Below are positions 7,746 to 18,047 of a stretch of DNA of 64,000 nucleotides, piece after piece (the stretch's first letter is position 1; the number at the start of each line of letters is the position of its first letter). The notes beneath the pieces are model-generated. The model was not told the DNA's origin, did not search any database, and was given only the letters and a program-made list of their open reading frames with translations. The stretch comes from Flavobacterium aquicola (GTDB taxonomy: Bacteria; Bacteroidota; Bacteroidia; Flavobacteriales; Flavobacteriaceae): NCBI RefSeq assembly GCF_003385115.1, contig NZ_QUNI01000003.1, positions 124,001 through 188,000 on the forward strand, read 5' to 3'. The translations under genes were made by a program, and so were the position numbers.

Positions 7746-8522
7746 TTACTCATATAAAAAAGTCGTCAAAGGACTAGAAGCGATAGCGTGTTTATATTGT
7801 TGTCCCAGTTTGGCTTCGAAAGCTTTTCGTCCTGCAATAACCGCTTCTTTAAACGCTTCGGCCATTAATTTTGGGTTTCCGGCAACGGCAATCGCAGTAT
7901 TTACCAAAACGGCATCAGCTCCCAATTCCATCGCTTTTGCTGCATCTGATGGAGCGCCAATTCCAGCGTCAATAATTACTGGTACATTACTTTGGTCAAT
8001 AATAATTTCTAAAAAATCTACTGTTTTCAATCCTTTATTACTTCCGATAGGCGAACCCAAAGGCATCACAGCTGATGTTCCGGCATCTTCTAAACGCTTG
8101 CACAAAACAGGGTCTGCATGTATGTAAGGCAAAACAATAAATCCTAGTTTCGCCAGCTCTTCAGTTGCTTTGAAGGTTTCGATTGGGTCGGGCATCAGAT
8201 ATTTTGGATCTGGGTGTATTTCTAGTTTCAGCCAATTGGTTTCTAATGCTTCTCTTGCTAATTGAGCTGCAAAAATCGCTTCCTTGGCATTTCGAGCACC
8301 AGAAGTATTCGGCAGTAAATTAATTTGCGGATGTTGGAGATGCGCTAGAATTGCATCTGTTTCGGTTTCTAAATCGATACGTTTCAAAGCCACCGTGACC
8401 AATTCGCTTTCTGAGGCCAAAATAGCTTCTTCCATTTGCAGATTGGAACCAAATTTTCCAGTTCCCAAAAACAGTCTGGATTGCAGTGTTTTGTCTCCTA
8501 TTTTAAATAATGACGTTGCCAT
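7746..8522 (-). CDS. thiG: Thiazole synthase
   Basis: ThiG condenses deoxyxylulose phosphate, dehydroglycine and ThiS-thiocarboxylate into the thiazole phosphate. Start ATG 8522 gives [13 protein letters not shown], matching family N-termini; the upstream in-frame ATG at 8594 would overlap thiE extensively. It is a 258-residue TIM barrel. [15 protein letters not shown] carries the Schiff-base lysine, followed by [40 protein letters not shown] and [11 protein letters not shown] (phosphate binding). The 5' end overlaps thiE by 20 bp, implying translational coupling. Confidence 0.96.
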   Translation of the reverse strand: MATSLFKIGDKTLQSRLFLGTGKFGSNLQMEEAILASESELVTVALKRIDLETETDAILAHLQHPQINLLPNTSGARNAKEAIFAAQLAREALETNWLKLEIHPDPKYLMPDPIETFKATEELAKLGFIVLPYIHADPVLCKRLEDAGTSAVMPLGSPIGSNKGLKTVDFLEIIIDQSNVPVIIDAGIGAPSDAAKAMELGADAVLVNTAIAVAGNPKLMAEAFKEAVIAGRKAFEAKLGQQYKHAIASSPLTTFLYE

Positions 8523-9141
8523 ATAATTTTTCGTTAAGTTCTGTAATGAGTTTGCTTTTTTGATCGCTTTTGGTGATAATGCCCGAAATAGCAATACCGT
8601 GAATCCCAGTCTGTACTAGGTTTTCTAAATCTTCAAGGGTTATGCCTCCAATAGCGTACAGCGGTATTTCAATTCCTGAATCTTTCATTTTGTCGATGAT
8701 GGAGCGGTAACCATCTAAACCAATTATCGGACTCAAATTACTTTTGGTTTTGGTAAATTTAAATGGGCCTAAACCAATATAATCACAGCCATTATTTACT
8801 TGTTTCACTATGTCTTCAAATGTATTTGCCGTAGCGCCGATAATTTTGGTTTTGCCCAATATGGCTCTGGCCTCAGCAACCCCCATGTCAGAAAGTCCCA
8901 AATGAATGCCATCAGCATTGAATTGTTTGGCCAGATGAACATCGTCGTTGATGATGAAATTGGCGAGGTATTCTTCGCATAAAAATTTTACAGATTCAGC
9001 CAAGGCAAAAGCTTTTTTTGGCTTTTGATGTTTAAATCGCATTTGAATCCAATCGCATCCGTTGTCTAATGCGCTATGAATATTATACAATTGCTCTTCG
9101 ACGCTTTCTCCTTGAGAGATATATTGCAGTTTGTTATACAT
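8503..9141 (-). CDS. thiE: Thiamin-phosphate synthase
   Basis: ThiE couples HMP-pyrophosphate to thiazole phosphate, releasing thiamin phosphate. The 212-residue TIM barrel has QMRFKHQKP (normally QLREK), [39 protein letters not shown] and [12 protein letters not shown], all recognisable ThiE active-site segments. It overlaps thiD by 8 bp and thiG by 20 bp. A second ThiE-like gene lies two genes upstream in the operon. This copy keeps the better pyrophosphate-binding motifs and is the likelier synthase. Confidence 0.92.
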   Translation of the reverse strand: MYNKLQYISQGESVEEQLYNIHSALDNGCDWIQMRFKHQKPKKAFALAESVKFLCEEYLANFIINDDVHLAKQFNADGIHLGLSDMGVAEARAILGKTKIIGATANTFEDIVKQVNNGCDYIGLGPFKFTKTKSNLSPIIGLDGYRSIIDKMKDSGIEIPLYAIGGITLEDLENLVQTGIHGIAISGIITKSDQKSKLITELNEKLYGNVII

Positions 9142-9916
9142 GGTGGAATCCTAGTTTAGTTGAGTTGGATAATAAATAGTTTTCAGTATATATTTTTGCT
9201 TTTTCGCAAGCTGTTTTTAAGTTTTGTTCCAATGCAATGTTGGCGGTTATTGCCGCAGATAATACGCAACCCGATCCGTGTTTTTCATAGCATTCAATAG
9301 TTTTGGGTAAAAGCTGATGAATTTCATTATCAATGTAGAGATAATCAACGCCCATTTCATTTGGATTGTGACCTCCCTTCAATAAAACTGAACAGATAAA
9401 ATCTTCATTTGACTCTCTTCGTATGGGCGACAATGAACTGATGAAGCAGGAGAGCCGTGTGAAGTCTGGAAAAATGATTTTGATTTCATCATAATTTGGT
9501 GTAATTAAATCAACCTGATTTAGAATTTCATTCAAATCCTGACGATTTCCAATAGTTGTAAAATCAAAATTAGTAGAGGATTTTAAAACGGTATCCCAGA
9601 CAATTTTTGTTTTTGGTGAAAGTCTTTTGATGGCAAAAACTATTTCTTTCAAATACTCTAATGAAGGCACGATTCCTATTTTAACTGCATTAATTGTATA
9701 ATTCATAAATAGTTTTTCCAATGATTTCAGAACAAATGCCAAATCTGTCCATTGCATTTCAAAGAACTCGTTTTCGGTCTGGATGGTATTGCCGGTATTA
9801 ATAGCAAAACCATATACACGATGCTGTTCGAATGTTTTGATATCTGCCAATACTCCAGCTCCGGCTGAAGGGTCAAAACCAGCGATAGTTAATACGATTG
9901 GACGATTTGCTGACAT
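9134..9916 (-). CDS. thiD: Hydroxymethylpyrimidine (phosphate) kinase
   Basis: ThiD phosphorylates HMP and HMP-P to HMP-PP. The 260-residue ribokinase-fold protein has LTIAGFDPSAGAGVLADIKT at the N-terminus, VWDTVLKSS, DLITPNYDEI, VLLKGGH and the anion-hole/catalytic segment EKHGSGCVLSAAITANIA. Between FPDF and VLLKGGH sits RLSCFISSLSPIRRESN, encoded by a block near 53% G+C (about 9414-9472) in an otherwise A/T-rich gene. It looks like an in-frame insertion or replacement of a surface helix. Catalytic motifs on both sides are intact, so the enzyme is probably functional. Confidence 0.93.
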   Translation of the reverse strand: MSANRPIVLTIAGFDPSAGAGVLADIKTFEQHRVYGFAINTGNTIQTENEFFEMQWTDLAFVLKSLEKLFMNYTINAVKIGIVPSLEYLKEIVFAIKRLSPKTKIVWDTVLKSSTNFDFTTIGNRQDLNEILNQVDLITPNYDEIKIIFPDFTRLSCFISSLSPIRRESNEDFICSVLLKGGHNPNEMGVDYLYIDNEIHQLLPKTIECYEKHGSGCVLSAAITANIALEQNLKTACEKAKIYTENYLLSNSTKLGFHHV

Positions 9917-10500
9917 GATTTAAAGTTTTCGATTGGATTATTTCGATTCCAAATGGTTCCTAACAGGGCTACATTGTCGAATCCGTTTTTTAATGTTTGT
10001 TTTATGTTTTTTGATTCTATTCCCCCCAAAGCAATAAGCTTTGTGGTATAATTATTTCTGTTTTTAACAGCTTCAAACATATCTGTTTTTGAGAAGTAAT
10101 TTTCTTTAGAAATACTTGGATAAACTGGGCTTAAAAAAGCATATTCAAAAACGTTTTCCAAAGCATTGAAGTCTTCAATAGTATGAACGGAAGTTGATAA
10201 ATGAAAACCGTTTCTTGTATAGGTATCAAATGGTAGTTTGCTAGGTAACATTAGGGTTACTTTTCGTTTGCTTTCACTTATGTGGATACGTTTTATATTG
10301 AATTTTTCGGCTAAACAATGGTAATTATGCAATACTAAGCGTTCTCTATAATTATGATTTATATCAGAAAGAAATTGTTTCATTTCTGTTTCACCAAAAT
10401 TAGGTTTCCGAATATGAAGTAACTCCAATCCGTTCTCAAAAAGAGAATGAATAGTGCAGATTTCATTAGCTATTGAAATTGGATTGGTGATTACGATCAT
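9889..10500 (-). CDS. Second thiamin-phosphate synthase/TenI-like protein
   Basis: The 203-residue TIM-barrel protein belongs to the ThiE/TenI superfamily: LELLHIRKPNF, KRIHISESK, HLSTSVHTIEDF, YAFLSPVYPSISKENY and LIALGGIESKNI are visible. The ThiE motif with Asn-Asp-Arg/Asp before the dipeptide binding site is degenerate (LVLHNYHCLAEKF). The pyrophosphate loop also lacks the usual Thr/Lys pattern. TenI proteins of this fold are thiazole tautomerases, so either a divergent ThiE or a tautomerase is possible. It overlaps thiD by 28 bp, so it is firmly part of the operon. Confidence 0.82.
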   Translation of the reverse strand: MIVITNPISIANEICTIHSLFENGLELLHIRKPNFGETEMKQFLSDINHNYRERLVLHNYHCLAEKFNIKRIHISESKRKVTLMLPSKLPFDTYTRNGFHLSTSVHTIEDFNALENVFEYAFLSPVYPSISKENYFSKTDMFEAVKNRNNYTTKLIALGGIESKNIKQTLKNGFDNVALLGTIWNRNNPIENFKSCQQIVQSY

Positions 10501-10555
10501 TTTTCTACTCAGATTTAGAAAGTTTAATTTCTTTTTTCTTTGCTCTATTTTCTAT

Positions 10556-12568
<2,013 letters not shown>

Positions 12569-12570
<2 letters not shown>

Positions 12571-12775
12571 ATCCTCCTTGTGTGGCGGAAATGATTAAGA
12601 TGTCGTCGGTTTCTTGAATGAGGTGGGTATTCCAATTGGATTTTGGAATTACGGTATTGTTGATGGCTAGGGCAATTCCGTTTTGTTTTTCGGGAATTTC
12701 CATGTCAAGAAGTGCTTGTACAGTGAGACTGTCAAGAGGGAATTGTTTGGTTTGATTGTTGATTTTCAGTTCCAT
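12569..12775 (-). CDS. thiS: Sulfur carrier protein ThiS
   Basis: A ubiquitin-like carrier whose C-terminal Gly-Gly is adenylated by ThiF and thiocarboxylated to donate sulfur to ThiG. ATG 12775 (MELKINNQT) gives 68 residues, the usual size, preceded by AAAGGA. The longer in-frame reading back to 12850 would start inside the riboswitch expression region. Beta-grasp segments are visible (LKINNQTKQF, LTVQALLDM, GIALAINNTVIPKSNW) and the chain ends ISATQGG. It is the first gene after the TPP riboswitch. Confidence 0.93.
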
Positions 12776-12854
12776 TCCTTTAGAATTTAGTATGTAATTA
12801 TACTTTAGGAATGGCTGTAATTGCGCACAGATGTGCGGCAAAGAAGTCATCTTA

Positions 12855-12932
12855 CTTTTTCCTACGCTAGTATGAACTAGATCAGGTTCGAGGGTAAAAT
12901 CTCAGCCTGCGATTGCAGACACCCCTAAAGTG
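12855..12932 (-). promoter_or_regulatory. TPP riboswitch (THI element) of the thi operon
   Basis: On the minus strand the order AGGGGTGTC, GCTGAGATT, TACCCTCGAACCTGATCTAG, TTCATACTAGCG, TAGGA reproduces the conserved thi-box core, including the CTGAGA pyrimidine-sensing and GAACCTGATC pyrophosphate-sensing parts. It lies about 80 nt before the thiS ATG. A TPP-responsive expression platform is expected. The leader between it and thiS includes CGCACA-GA-TGTGCG (12821-12834 region) but no T-run terminator, so translational control is likelier. Confidence 0.95.
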
Positions 12933-12937
12933 TGAAG

Positions 12938-12945
12938 CAAATGTA
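12938..12945 (-). promoter_or_regulatory. Probable -7 promoter element of the thi operon
   Basis: TACATTTG on the minus strand matches TAnnTTTG and lies just upstream of the TPP riboswitch, as expected for the start of the leader. A -33 TTG is not clear. Confidence 0.6.
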
Positions 12946-12990
12946 TATAATTTATTATAAAGAAATGCGTATGAGATTATTTTTTAACCA

Positions 12991-13024
12991 AAAAGCATGC
13001 TAAAGTTATTTTTAGCATGCTTTT
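12991..13024 (-). terminator. Terminator downstream of the lipoprotein gene
   Basis: AAAAGCATGCTAAA (12991-13004) is the perfect complement of TTTAGCATGCTTTT (13011-13024) with a 6-nt loop. It lies between the thi promoter and the minus-strand gene at 13071, insulating the two. Confidence 0.75.
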
Positions 13025-13070
13025 TATATAATTTAAAATTGAAACCTTTTAAAGATTCTTTCGCGTTTTA

Positions 13071-13880
13071 CTATTCGTAAAAATATTGTGTAATGAATGT
13101 AGTTGGGGTATTGTTGAGATTTATGTCGTTGTATTTTCTCTCTTTTAAAAAATTGTTGGCATCATAAGATAAAATATAATTTCTTGTTTGGTCGGGATGA
13201 TGTGTAAAATGAATGCCATCTGTTGTGCTTTTAGAGGAAATAGTTCTTTTATTGATATTGTTTAATGAAGATGTATCGCTGAATTCAATTTTATTAAGTC
13301 CTATAGCGGTTGCTGAAGGATTTTTTTTATTATCATATTCATAAATAGTAGTAGTAATGCTTGTTGTTCCGTCAAAATAAGTGTAAGTACTAAGTTCTTT
13401 TATCAAATTACCATTTGTAAAGGTATATATATTGTTGGCAGTTTTTGTTTCTATATTAGTGCTTGGGTCTATACTGAAGCGTTCTTCTAAGATGGTTCCA
13501 TCAGATTTAGGGGTATAAACAGTTCTTAATTTACTGTTAGTTGAAACTCCATTTGACTTACTTGTATAGTTTTCAACACTGCCTCTAAGATTGTTGTTTT
13601 CATAAGTGTAATCGATAATGCTTACGATTGTACCGTCTTCATAGCCCGTTACCTTTGTGATTAGGTCGCCAGTGTAAGTATAGATATACTTGTAACCATT
13701 GGAATAAGCTATCTCTGATATTTTATTGCCGTTGTAATTAATGATGCCAGTTTGGGTATTTGAGCCTTCTATATTAATGAACTTTTTAAGAAGGATTGTT
13801 TGTTCTGTATTATTGTCGTCTTTGGTACAGGCTGTGATAGTGAACAAAAAAATGCTGAGAAGTGTAATTGCTTTTTTCAT
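13071..13880 (-). CDS. Putative lipoprotein with YD-like repeats
   Basis: The 269-residue protein has a lipoprotein signal peptide with lipobox FTITACTK (acylated Cys at residue 18) followed by acidic DDNN, a pattern consistent with surface lipoproteins in Bacteroidota. The mature part is rich in short beta units (IINYNGNKISEIAYSNG, YIYTYTGDLITKV, YTYENNNLRG, IYTFTNGNLIKEL, TIYEYDNKKN) like the YD/RHS-type beta-strand repeats. No enzyme motif is visible, and the function is unknown. It has its own promoter (TACATTTG, 13903-13910 minus strand) and terminator. Confidence 0.75.
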   Translation of the reverse strand: MKKAITLLSIFLFTITACTKDDNNTEQTILLKKFINIEGSNTQTGIINYNGNKISEIAYSNGYKYIYTYTGDLITKVTGYEDGTIVSIIDYTYENNNLRGSVENYTSKSNGVSTNSKLRTVYTPKSDGTILEERFSIDPSTNIETKTANNIYTFTNGNLIKELSTYTYFDGTTSITTTIYEYDNKKNPSATAIGLNKIEFSDTSSLNNINKRTISSKSTTDGIHFTHHPDQTRNYILSYDANNFLKERKYNDINLNNTPTTFITQYFYE

Positions 13881-13902
13881 AAAGGAAGATTGTTTTTTTT
13901 TG

Positions 13903-13931
13903 CAAATGTAGTCTTTTTTTGTAAAAACAAA
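13903..13931 (-). promoter_or_regulatory. Probable promoter of the lipoprotein gene
   Basis: Minus strand TTTG (13931-13928), 17 nt, TACATTTG (13910-13903), close to the Bacteroidota consensus and 23 bp upstream of the ATG. Confidence 0.55.
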
Positions 13932-13938
13932 ACTCTGG

Positions 13939-14514
13939 TTAGATGTGATTATTGTTTGTTTTCTTCCAGCAATCTTCCACGTGATCGTTGACCATTCCAG
14001 TGGCTTGCATATGAGCGTAAACTACTGTAGAGCCTACGAATTTGAATCCGCGTTTTTTTAAATCCTTGCTGATTGTATCGGAAAGTGGAGTAGTGGCTTG
14101 GACTTCTTTTAGTGATTTACGTTGGTTGTCAATTGGTTTTCCGTCAACGAAACCCCAGATGTATTTAGAAAAACTGCCGAATTCTTGTTGAACTTTTATA
14201 AAAGCCTGAGCATTTGAAATGGCGGAATAAACTTTGAGTTTGTTTCTGATAATACCTACGTCCAGTAGTAATTCCTGTATTTTATCTTCGGAATAGCTGG
14301 CTATTTTTTTATAGTCGAAATTGTCAAAGGCTTTGCGGAAATTTTCTCTTTTGTTGAGTATGGTAATCCAGCTTAAACCGGCTTGGAAAGTTTCCAGAAG
14401 CAGGAATTCGAATAGTTTGGTGTCCTCATACACGGGAACGCCCCATTCTTCGTCATGATATTTTTTATATAAATCGCTGGAAAGACACCAGCCACATCTT
14501 ATAGGTTCTTCCAT
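13939..14514 (-). CDS. tag: DNA-3-methyladenine glycosylase I
   Basis: Tag excises 3-methyladenine from alkylated DNA in base-excision repair. The 191-residue length is normal. RCGWCLSSDLYKKYHDEEWG at the N-terminus supplies a zinc-ligand Cys and His and the HDxEWG signature. FEFLLLETFQAGLSWITIL forms the base-binding pocket, and the C-terminus has FVGSTVVYAHMQATGMVNDH followed by EDC, completing the His/Cys zinc site. It shares one base with the stop of the upstream lipoprotein gene, so the two are co-transcribed. Confidence 0.95.
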   Translation of the reverse strand: MEEPIRCGWCLSSDLYKKYHDEEWGVPVYEDTKLFEFLLLETFQAGLSWITILNKRENFRKAFDNFDYKKIASYSEDKIQELLLDVGIIRNKLKVYSAISNAQAFIKVQQEFGSFSKYIWGFVDGKPIDNQRKSLKEVQATTPLSDTISKDLKKRGFKFVGSTVVYAHMQATGMVNDHVEDCWKKTNNNHI

Positions 14515-15242
14515 TAGTCCTTACCAATTTGCCAATAGTATCCTTTTACAGTTGGAATATGAGCAGAACGTCCTATTAGGTATAAATCGGTATATAATTT
14601 CTTTTCATATTTGATGCCTATGGCACCGCCTGATGTGTACATTCTGTTTTTTTCAAAACGCACTTTGAGCCTTCCGTCATTAAATTTTGCATCTGACATT
14701 TTTTCAACAAGCCAAGTAGTTTTCCATTTAATGTCCAGTTCATTATCTGATATTTTGGTAACAGTTTTAACTAACTGTATTGCTTCTTTGGGAATGTTAA
14801 ATTGGCGTTGCAAGTCTTCCTGCGTCATTACTTTTCCGATTTCACATTCGTTTAAAATCTTTTTGATGTAAACAAAAGACGGTGCTTTCGCTTTCTTAAT
14901 TGCGGGTTTTTGAGAAGGAATACTATTATCGGGTGTCTTAGCTGTGTTGTCTATAGGTGTTTCTACAGACGTTTCGGCAACTGTTTCTTCTTCACCTCCA
15001 GTTTCCTCTTTTTTCTTGAATTTTTGTTTTCTTAAAATGGAGTTTTTGACAGCTCTTACACTGTCCTCTTTCGATTTATATATTGTGTCATTTTTTTGAG
15101 ACTCAGGAATTGCAGGGGCGGTCTGCTCGTAATTTGGTTCTTTTTGCTGTTCTAATTGGTGTTCTTCAGTTTCTTTGTTTTTACCACAGCTAAATAGTAC
15201 TGTAAGTATTATGAAGGAGAATAAAATTTTAAAATTTGACAT
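14514..15242 (-). CDS. Putative lipoprotein of unknown function
   Basis: Start ATG 15242 gives MSNFKILFSFIILTVLFSCG, a lipoprotein signal peptide with the acylated Cys near residue 19. It is followed by a long charged, low-complexity linker (Lys/Glu/Gln/Pro/Thr-rich, about residues 20-120). The C-terminal folded part (about 125-242) has SFVYIKKILNECEIGKVMTQ and ends GYYWQIGKD; I do not recognise it. The linker would let the C-terminal domain reach away from the membrane. It overlaps tag by one base and is the upstream member of that pair. Confidence 0.72.
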   Translation of the reverse strand: MSNFKILFSFIILTVLFSCGKNKETEEHQLEQQKEPNYEQTAPAIPESQKNDTIYKSKEDSVRAVKNSILRKQKFKKKEETGGEEETVAETSVETPIDNTAKTPDNSIPSQKPAIKKAKAPSFVYIKKILNECEIGKVMTQEDLQRQFNIPKEAIQLVKTVTKISDNELDIKWKTTWLVEKMSDAKFNDGRLKVRFEKNRMYTSGGAIGIKYEKKLYTDLYLIGRSAHIPTVKGYYWQIGKD

Positions 15243-15274
15243 AGCTAATGTGTTAAGATACTGTAACAATTTTT

Positions 15275-15282
15275 CAAAAATA
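15275..15282 (-). promoter_or_regulatory. Probable -7 element upstream of the lipoprotein-tag pair
   Basis: TATTTTTG on the minus strand, 33 bp before the ATG, fits TAnnTTTG; the -33 box is weak. Confidence 0.4.
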
Positions 15283-15346
15283 ATCTATTTTTTGAATCTA
15301 ATATAGTGCATTGTAAAAAAAAATCTTAGGCTTGCTTTAAATAAAT

Positions 15347-15372
15347 AAGGCTGTCTTTTTTAAGACAGCCTT
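15347..15372 (-). terminator. Terminator after the Ppx/GppA-like gene
   Basis: AAGGCTGTCTT (15347-15357) and AAGACAGCCTT (15362-15372) form a perfect 11-bp stem with a TTTT loop, 39 bp downstream of the minus-strand stop. The downstream strand is A/T-rich. Confidence 0.75.
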
Positions 15373-15410
15373 GAATTTGTTTTTCTATAATATTTTACGA
15401 TACAGCTAAA

Positions 15411-16469
15411 TTAATAGATTTGTTTAACTCCTTTAGCACTGTCGAATACATAACTTACTAACCAGGCAATCTGACCTTGTTTAGCAAAAAATATTTTTTT
15501 GTTTTGTATGTTTGGCAGAACTTCTAATGAAGTTTCCAAAAGATTAAATGCTGCAATTAAATATTTTTGTTGGTATGTTTTTAATACTTTTTGCATTTCA
15601 GGATTCGTTTCTGCATTTGTCACGAATCTTTGGTAATTATTCTCTGCAATTGTTCTAATTGCTAAAATATCATCATATTGTATTTGCGTGAAGTTTTCTT
15701 CCGCTTTTATTCCTGTTAAAAGTGTGTAGAATGCCCAAGCTGCTCCACCAGAGATGTATACATTGCTTTTGTCTTGTGATTCTGCACGGCTGGTGTACAT
15801 TTTTTTGAAACTCTCTCTGATAGTAGGTAAATAGTCAAAAAGATTTTCATTAAATTCAAAAACAGTTTTTTGTTTACATTTTTTATTGATAATCTCAGTC
15901 AAAGTAACAGTTCCTAAATCGCAGGAAATTGGGAAGAATACAGAAGCACCGTTGATGTCTTTTGCATATCCTCCTTTTGTATTACCTCCACCTATATCGA
16001 TAATAACAGAGCTTAAATAGTTTTTAGGAGGGATACATCCTCTTAAAAGTAATTTTGCCTCTAAAGAAGAAGAGATGATTTCTATCTTTTTGTTAGTAAG
16101 GGTCTTGATTTTTACAACTAAATCATTCGTATTGTTTGCTAAACCTACCCCAGATGATGCTACAATAAAGATATTTTTGTCTTCAATTTTGTATTCATTA
16201 AGCATTTTTTTGTAATTGTTGTAAACTACATCTCCTGCTTTTTCAATATCTTCCTGTAATAGAGATCCTTCGATCCCAATACCAGCAGCAATTCCAACGT
16301 TTTCAGTCCAAAACTCTTTTACATCGTAAGTATTCCTTTTGATGCTTTCGACATCGAGAACAGTCATTTTGATTCCTTTACTTCCTATTTCTATTCCTCC
16401 ATAAAGCTGTGCTTGTGTAGAATAGGAAAGCACAAAGCAAATTATTAAATAGTAGATTTTTTCTTTCAT
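15411..16469 (-). CDS. Exported Ppx/GppA-like protein
   Basis: The 352-residue protein has an N-terminal signal peptide (MKEKIYYLIICFVLSYSTQA, cleavage after QA). An actin/ASKHA-like Ppx/GppA fold follows: YGGIEIGSKGIKMTVLDVE (phosphate 1), ILRG-type helix SSSLEAKLLLRGCIPP, SSVIIDIGGGNTKGGYA (phosphate 2), SCDLGTVTLTE, and VYISGGAAWAFYTL near the C-terminus. Cytosolic relatives degrade polyphosphate or pppGpp. Here the same core seems to be secreted, which is unusual. It has its own terminator and a -7 element, with no operon partner. Enzymatic activity is unproven. Confidence 0.78.
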   Translation of the reverse strand: MKEKIYYLIICFVLSYSTQAQLYGGIEIGSKGIKMTVLDVESIKRNTYDVKEFWTENVGIAAGIGIEGSLLQEDIEKAGDVVYNNYKKMLNEYKIEDKNIFIVASSGVGLANNTNDLVVKIKTLTNKKIEIISSSLEAKLLLRGCIPPKNYLSSVIIDIGGGNTKGGYAKDINGASVFFPISCDLGTVTLTEIINKKCKQKTVFEFNENLFDYLPTIRESFKKMYTSRAESQDKSNVYISGGAAWAFYTLLTGIKAEENFTQIQYDDILAIRTIAENNYQRFVTNAETNPEMQKVLKTYQQKYLIAAFNLLETSLEVLPNIQNKKIFFAKQGQIAWLVSYVFDSAKGVKQIY

Positions 16470-16500
16470 ATTGTAATTATTTTGGGGTTTCTTAGAATTG

Positions 16501-16508
16501 CAAATCTA
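16501..16508 (-). promoter_or_regulatory. Probable -7 element of the Ppx/GppA-like gene
   Basis: TAGATTTG on the minus strand, 31 bp upstream of the ATG, fits TAnnTTTG; no clear -33 TTG. Confidence 0.45.
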
Positions 16509-16650
16509 TATTAAAAATTGAATAATCCGCTTGTTTTGTGTTTTTTTTTAAAAAAAAAGTTTTTGTAAAATTTTTCCAAACCTTTTCTATTTGTTTTTAA
16601 AATGTTTTGTGAATGTTTACAAAATGTTTTGTTTTTTAACTGTTTACTTG

Positions 16651-16680
16651 TTGCTTAATTCAAAAAATAATATACTTTTG
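16651..16680 (+). promoter_or_regulatory. Promoter of the MFS transporter gene
   Basis: TTG (16651-16653), 19 nt, TACTTTTG (16673-16680), 39 bp before the ATG. This is a full match to the Bacteroidota consensus. It lies 3' of the in-frame upstream ATG at 16591, which argues for the start at 16720. Confidence 0.75.
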
Positions 16681-16719
16681 CCTCTAACAACAAATTTTTT
16701 GCCCCAAAAAAAATTAATT

Positions 16720-17958
16720 ATGATAAAAAAATACTTCGACAATTTTAAAGGTTTTCCGAAAGAGGTTTGGATTTTAACTTTAATTACATTCATTAACAGA
16801 GCAGGGACAATGGTTATTCCGTTTCTGTCAAAGTACATGAAAGAAAATTTAGAATTTACTTATAGCCAGATTGGCTGGGTAATGGTTTTCTTTGGAATAG
16901 GTTCTATAATAGGAACTTGGTTAAGCGGTAAGCTGTCAGACAAAATTGGCTTTTATAAAGTCATGGTCTTTAGTTTATTTGCAAGTGGTATAGTATTTAT
17001 TTTACTGCAGTATGCTACTACTTTTGAGGAGCTTTGCGTTGGTATTTTGATTCTTACTACTATTGCGGATATGTTTAGACCTGCAATGCTGGTATGTTTG
17101 AAAACATTTACAGAGAAAGAGGATAGAGCTCGTGCCTATTCATTAACTCGTGCAGCTATCAATTTAGGATTTCTTTTTGGTCCTGTATTGGGCGGTCTGA
17201 TTATTATGCAGATGGGTTATGAATACATTTTTTATGTAGATGGGATAACTTGTATAATGGCAATTATTGTCTTTGTTCTTTTCGTTAAAGAGAAAAAATT
17301 ACCAATTAAAGTACGCAAAGAAAGTAAGGAAAAAGTTAAAGTTTCAGTGATGAAGGACAGACCATTCATGCTGCATTTGGTTATCTGTTTGATTACAGGT
17401 ATTCTTTTCTTCCAGATTTTCACTACTTTGCCGTTGTATCACAAAGAGCGTTTTAACATGACAGAATTTGATAGCGGATTGCTATTAAGTTTAAATGGAT
17501 TGCTTATTTTGCTTTTTGAACTTCCTATAGTGAATTATGTAAGCAGAAATAAAATTAATAATCACAAAGTTATTTCTTTCGGTTTATTGTTAATGGCAAC
17601 TAGTTTCTTGTTGTTATTGCTTCCTTTTGAGGTAGTTTTGATTCCAATGATGTTCTTTATGACTTGCGGTGTAATGCTGACTTTTCCATTTGCTAATTCA
17701 TTTGCAATGGACAGATCGCATATGCAGGAAGGGAAATATATGGCAGCTTTTACAATGAGTTATAGTTTTGCACATATTTTAAGTGCTAAAACGGGTATGG
17801 AAATTATACAGAATTCAGGGTACGAGTCCAATTGGGTTTTCATGACTTGTTTAGGAGTTGTAGGTACATTGCTTGTTTTTAGACTTTCTAAAATGGTCGA
17901 AAAAGAAGAATTGAAAGATCCTGCAATGGTAACTGTAGAGGTTAACGACAGAAAATAG
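16720..17958 (+). CDS. Major facilitator superfamily transporter
   Basis: A 412-residue inner-membrane protein with about 12 hydrophobic helices. The MFS motif A-like loop GTWLSGKLSDKIGFYKVM lies between helices 2 and 3. RAAINLGFLFGPVLGGLI is the helix-5 motif, and a central cytoplasmic loop (KEKKLPIKVRKESKEKVKVSV) separates the two halves. The start at ATG 16720 is fixed by the promoter just upstream; the longer in-frame extension to 16591 is rejected. Substrate is unknown; the sequence resembles drug or peptide/sugar exporters of the YdeE/MdtH kind. A terminator follows at 18014. Confidence 0.88.
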   Translation: MIKKYFDNFKGFPKEVWILTLITFINRAGTMVIPFLSKYMKENLEFTYSQIGWVMVFFGIGSIIGTWLSGKLSDKIGFYKVMVFSLFASGIVFILLQYATTFEELCVGILILTTIADMFRPAMLVCLKTFTEKEDRARAYSLTRAAINLGFLFGPVLGGLIIMQMGYEYIFYVDGITCIMAIIVFVLFVKEKKLPIKVRKESKEKVKVSVMKDRPFMLHLVICLITGILFFQIFTTLPLYHKERFNMTEFDSGLLLSLNGLLILLFELPIVNYVSRNKINNHKVISFGLLLMATSFLLLLLPFEVVLIPMMFFMTCGVMLTFPFANSFAMDRSHMQEGKYMAAFTMSYSFAHILSAKTGMEIIQNSGYESNWVFMTCLGVVGTLLVFRLSKMVEKEELKDPAMVTVEVNDRK

Positions 17959-18013
17959 TTAATTCAAATAGTGCTCTTTTGAGTATTTAAATAGTATCAA
18001 ATTACAATTAAAC

Positions 18014-18047
18014 AACAGCGGTAAGATTTTCTTACTGCTGTTTTTTT
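18014..18047 (+). terminator. Intrinsic terminator after the MFS gene
   Basis: AACAGCGGTAAG (18014-18025) pairs with CTTACTGCTGTT (18031-18042), one wobble, followed by a T-run to 18047. Confidence 0.85.

Noticed and set aside
9414..9472. Complete group II intron in thiD
   Set aside because: The block is only about 59 bp, lacks a reverse transcriptase and domain V, and leaves the frame open. At most it is a fragment.
16591..16719. N-terminal extension of the MFS transporter
   Set aside because: The predicted promoter (16651-16680) lies inside the extension, so translation must begin downstream at 16720.
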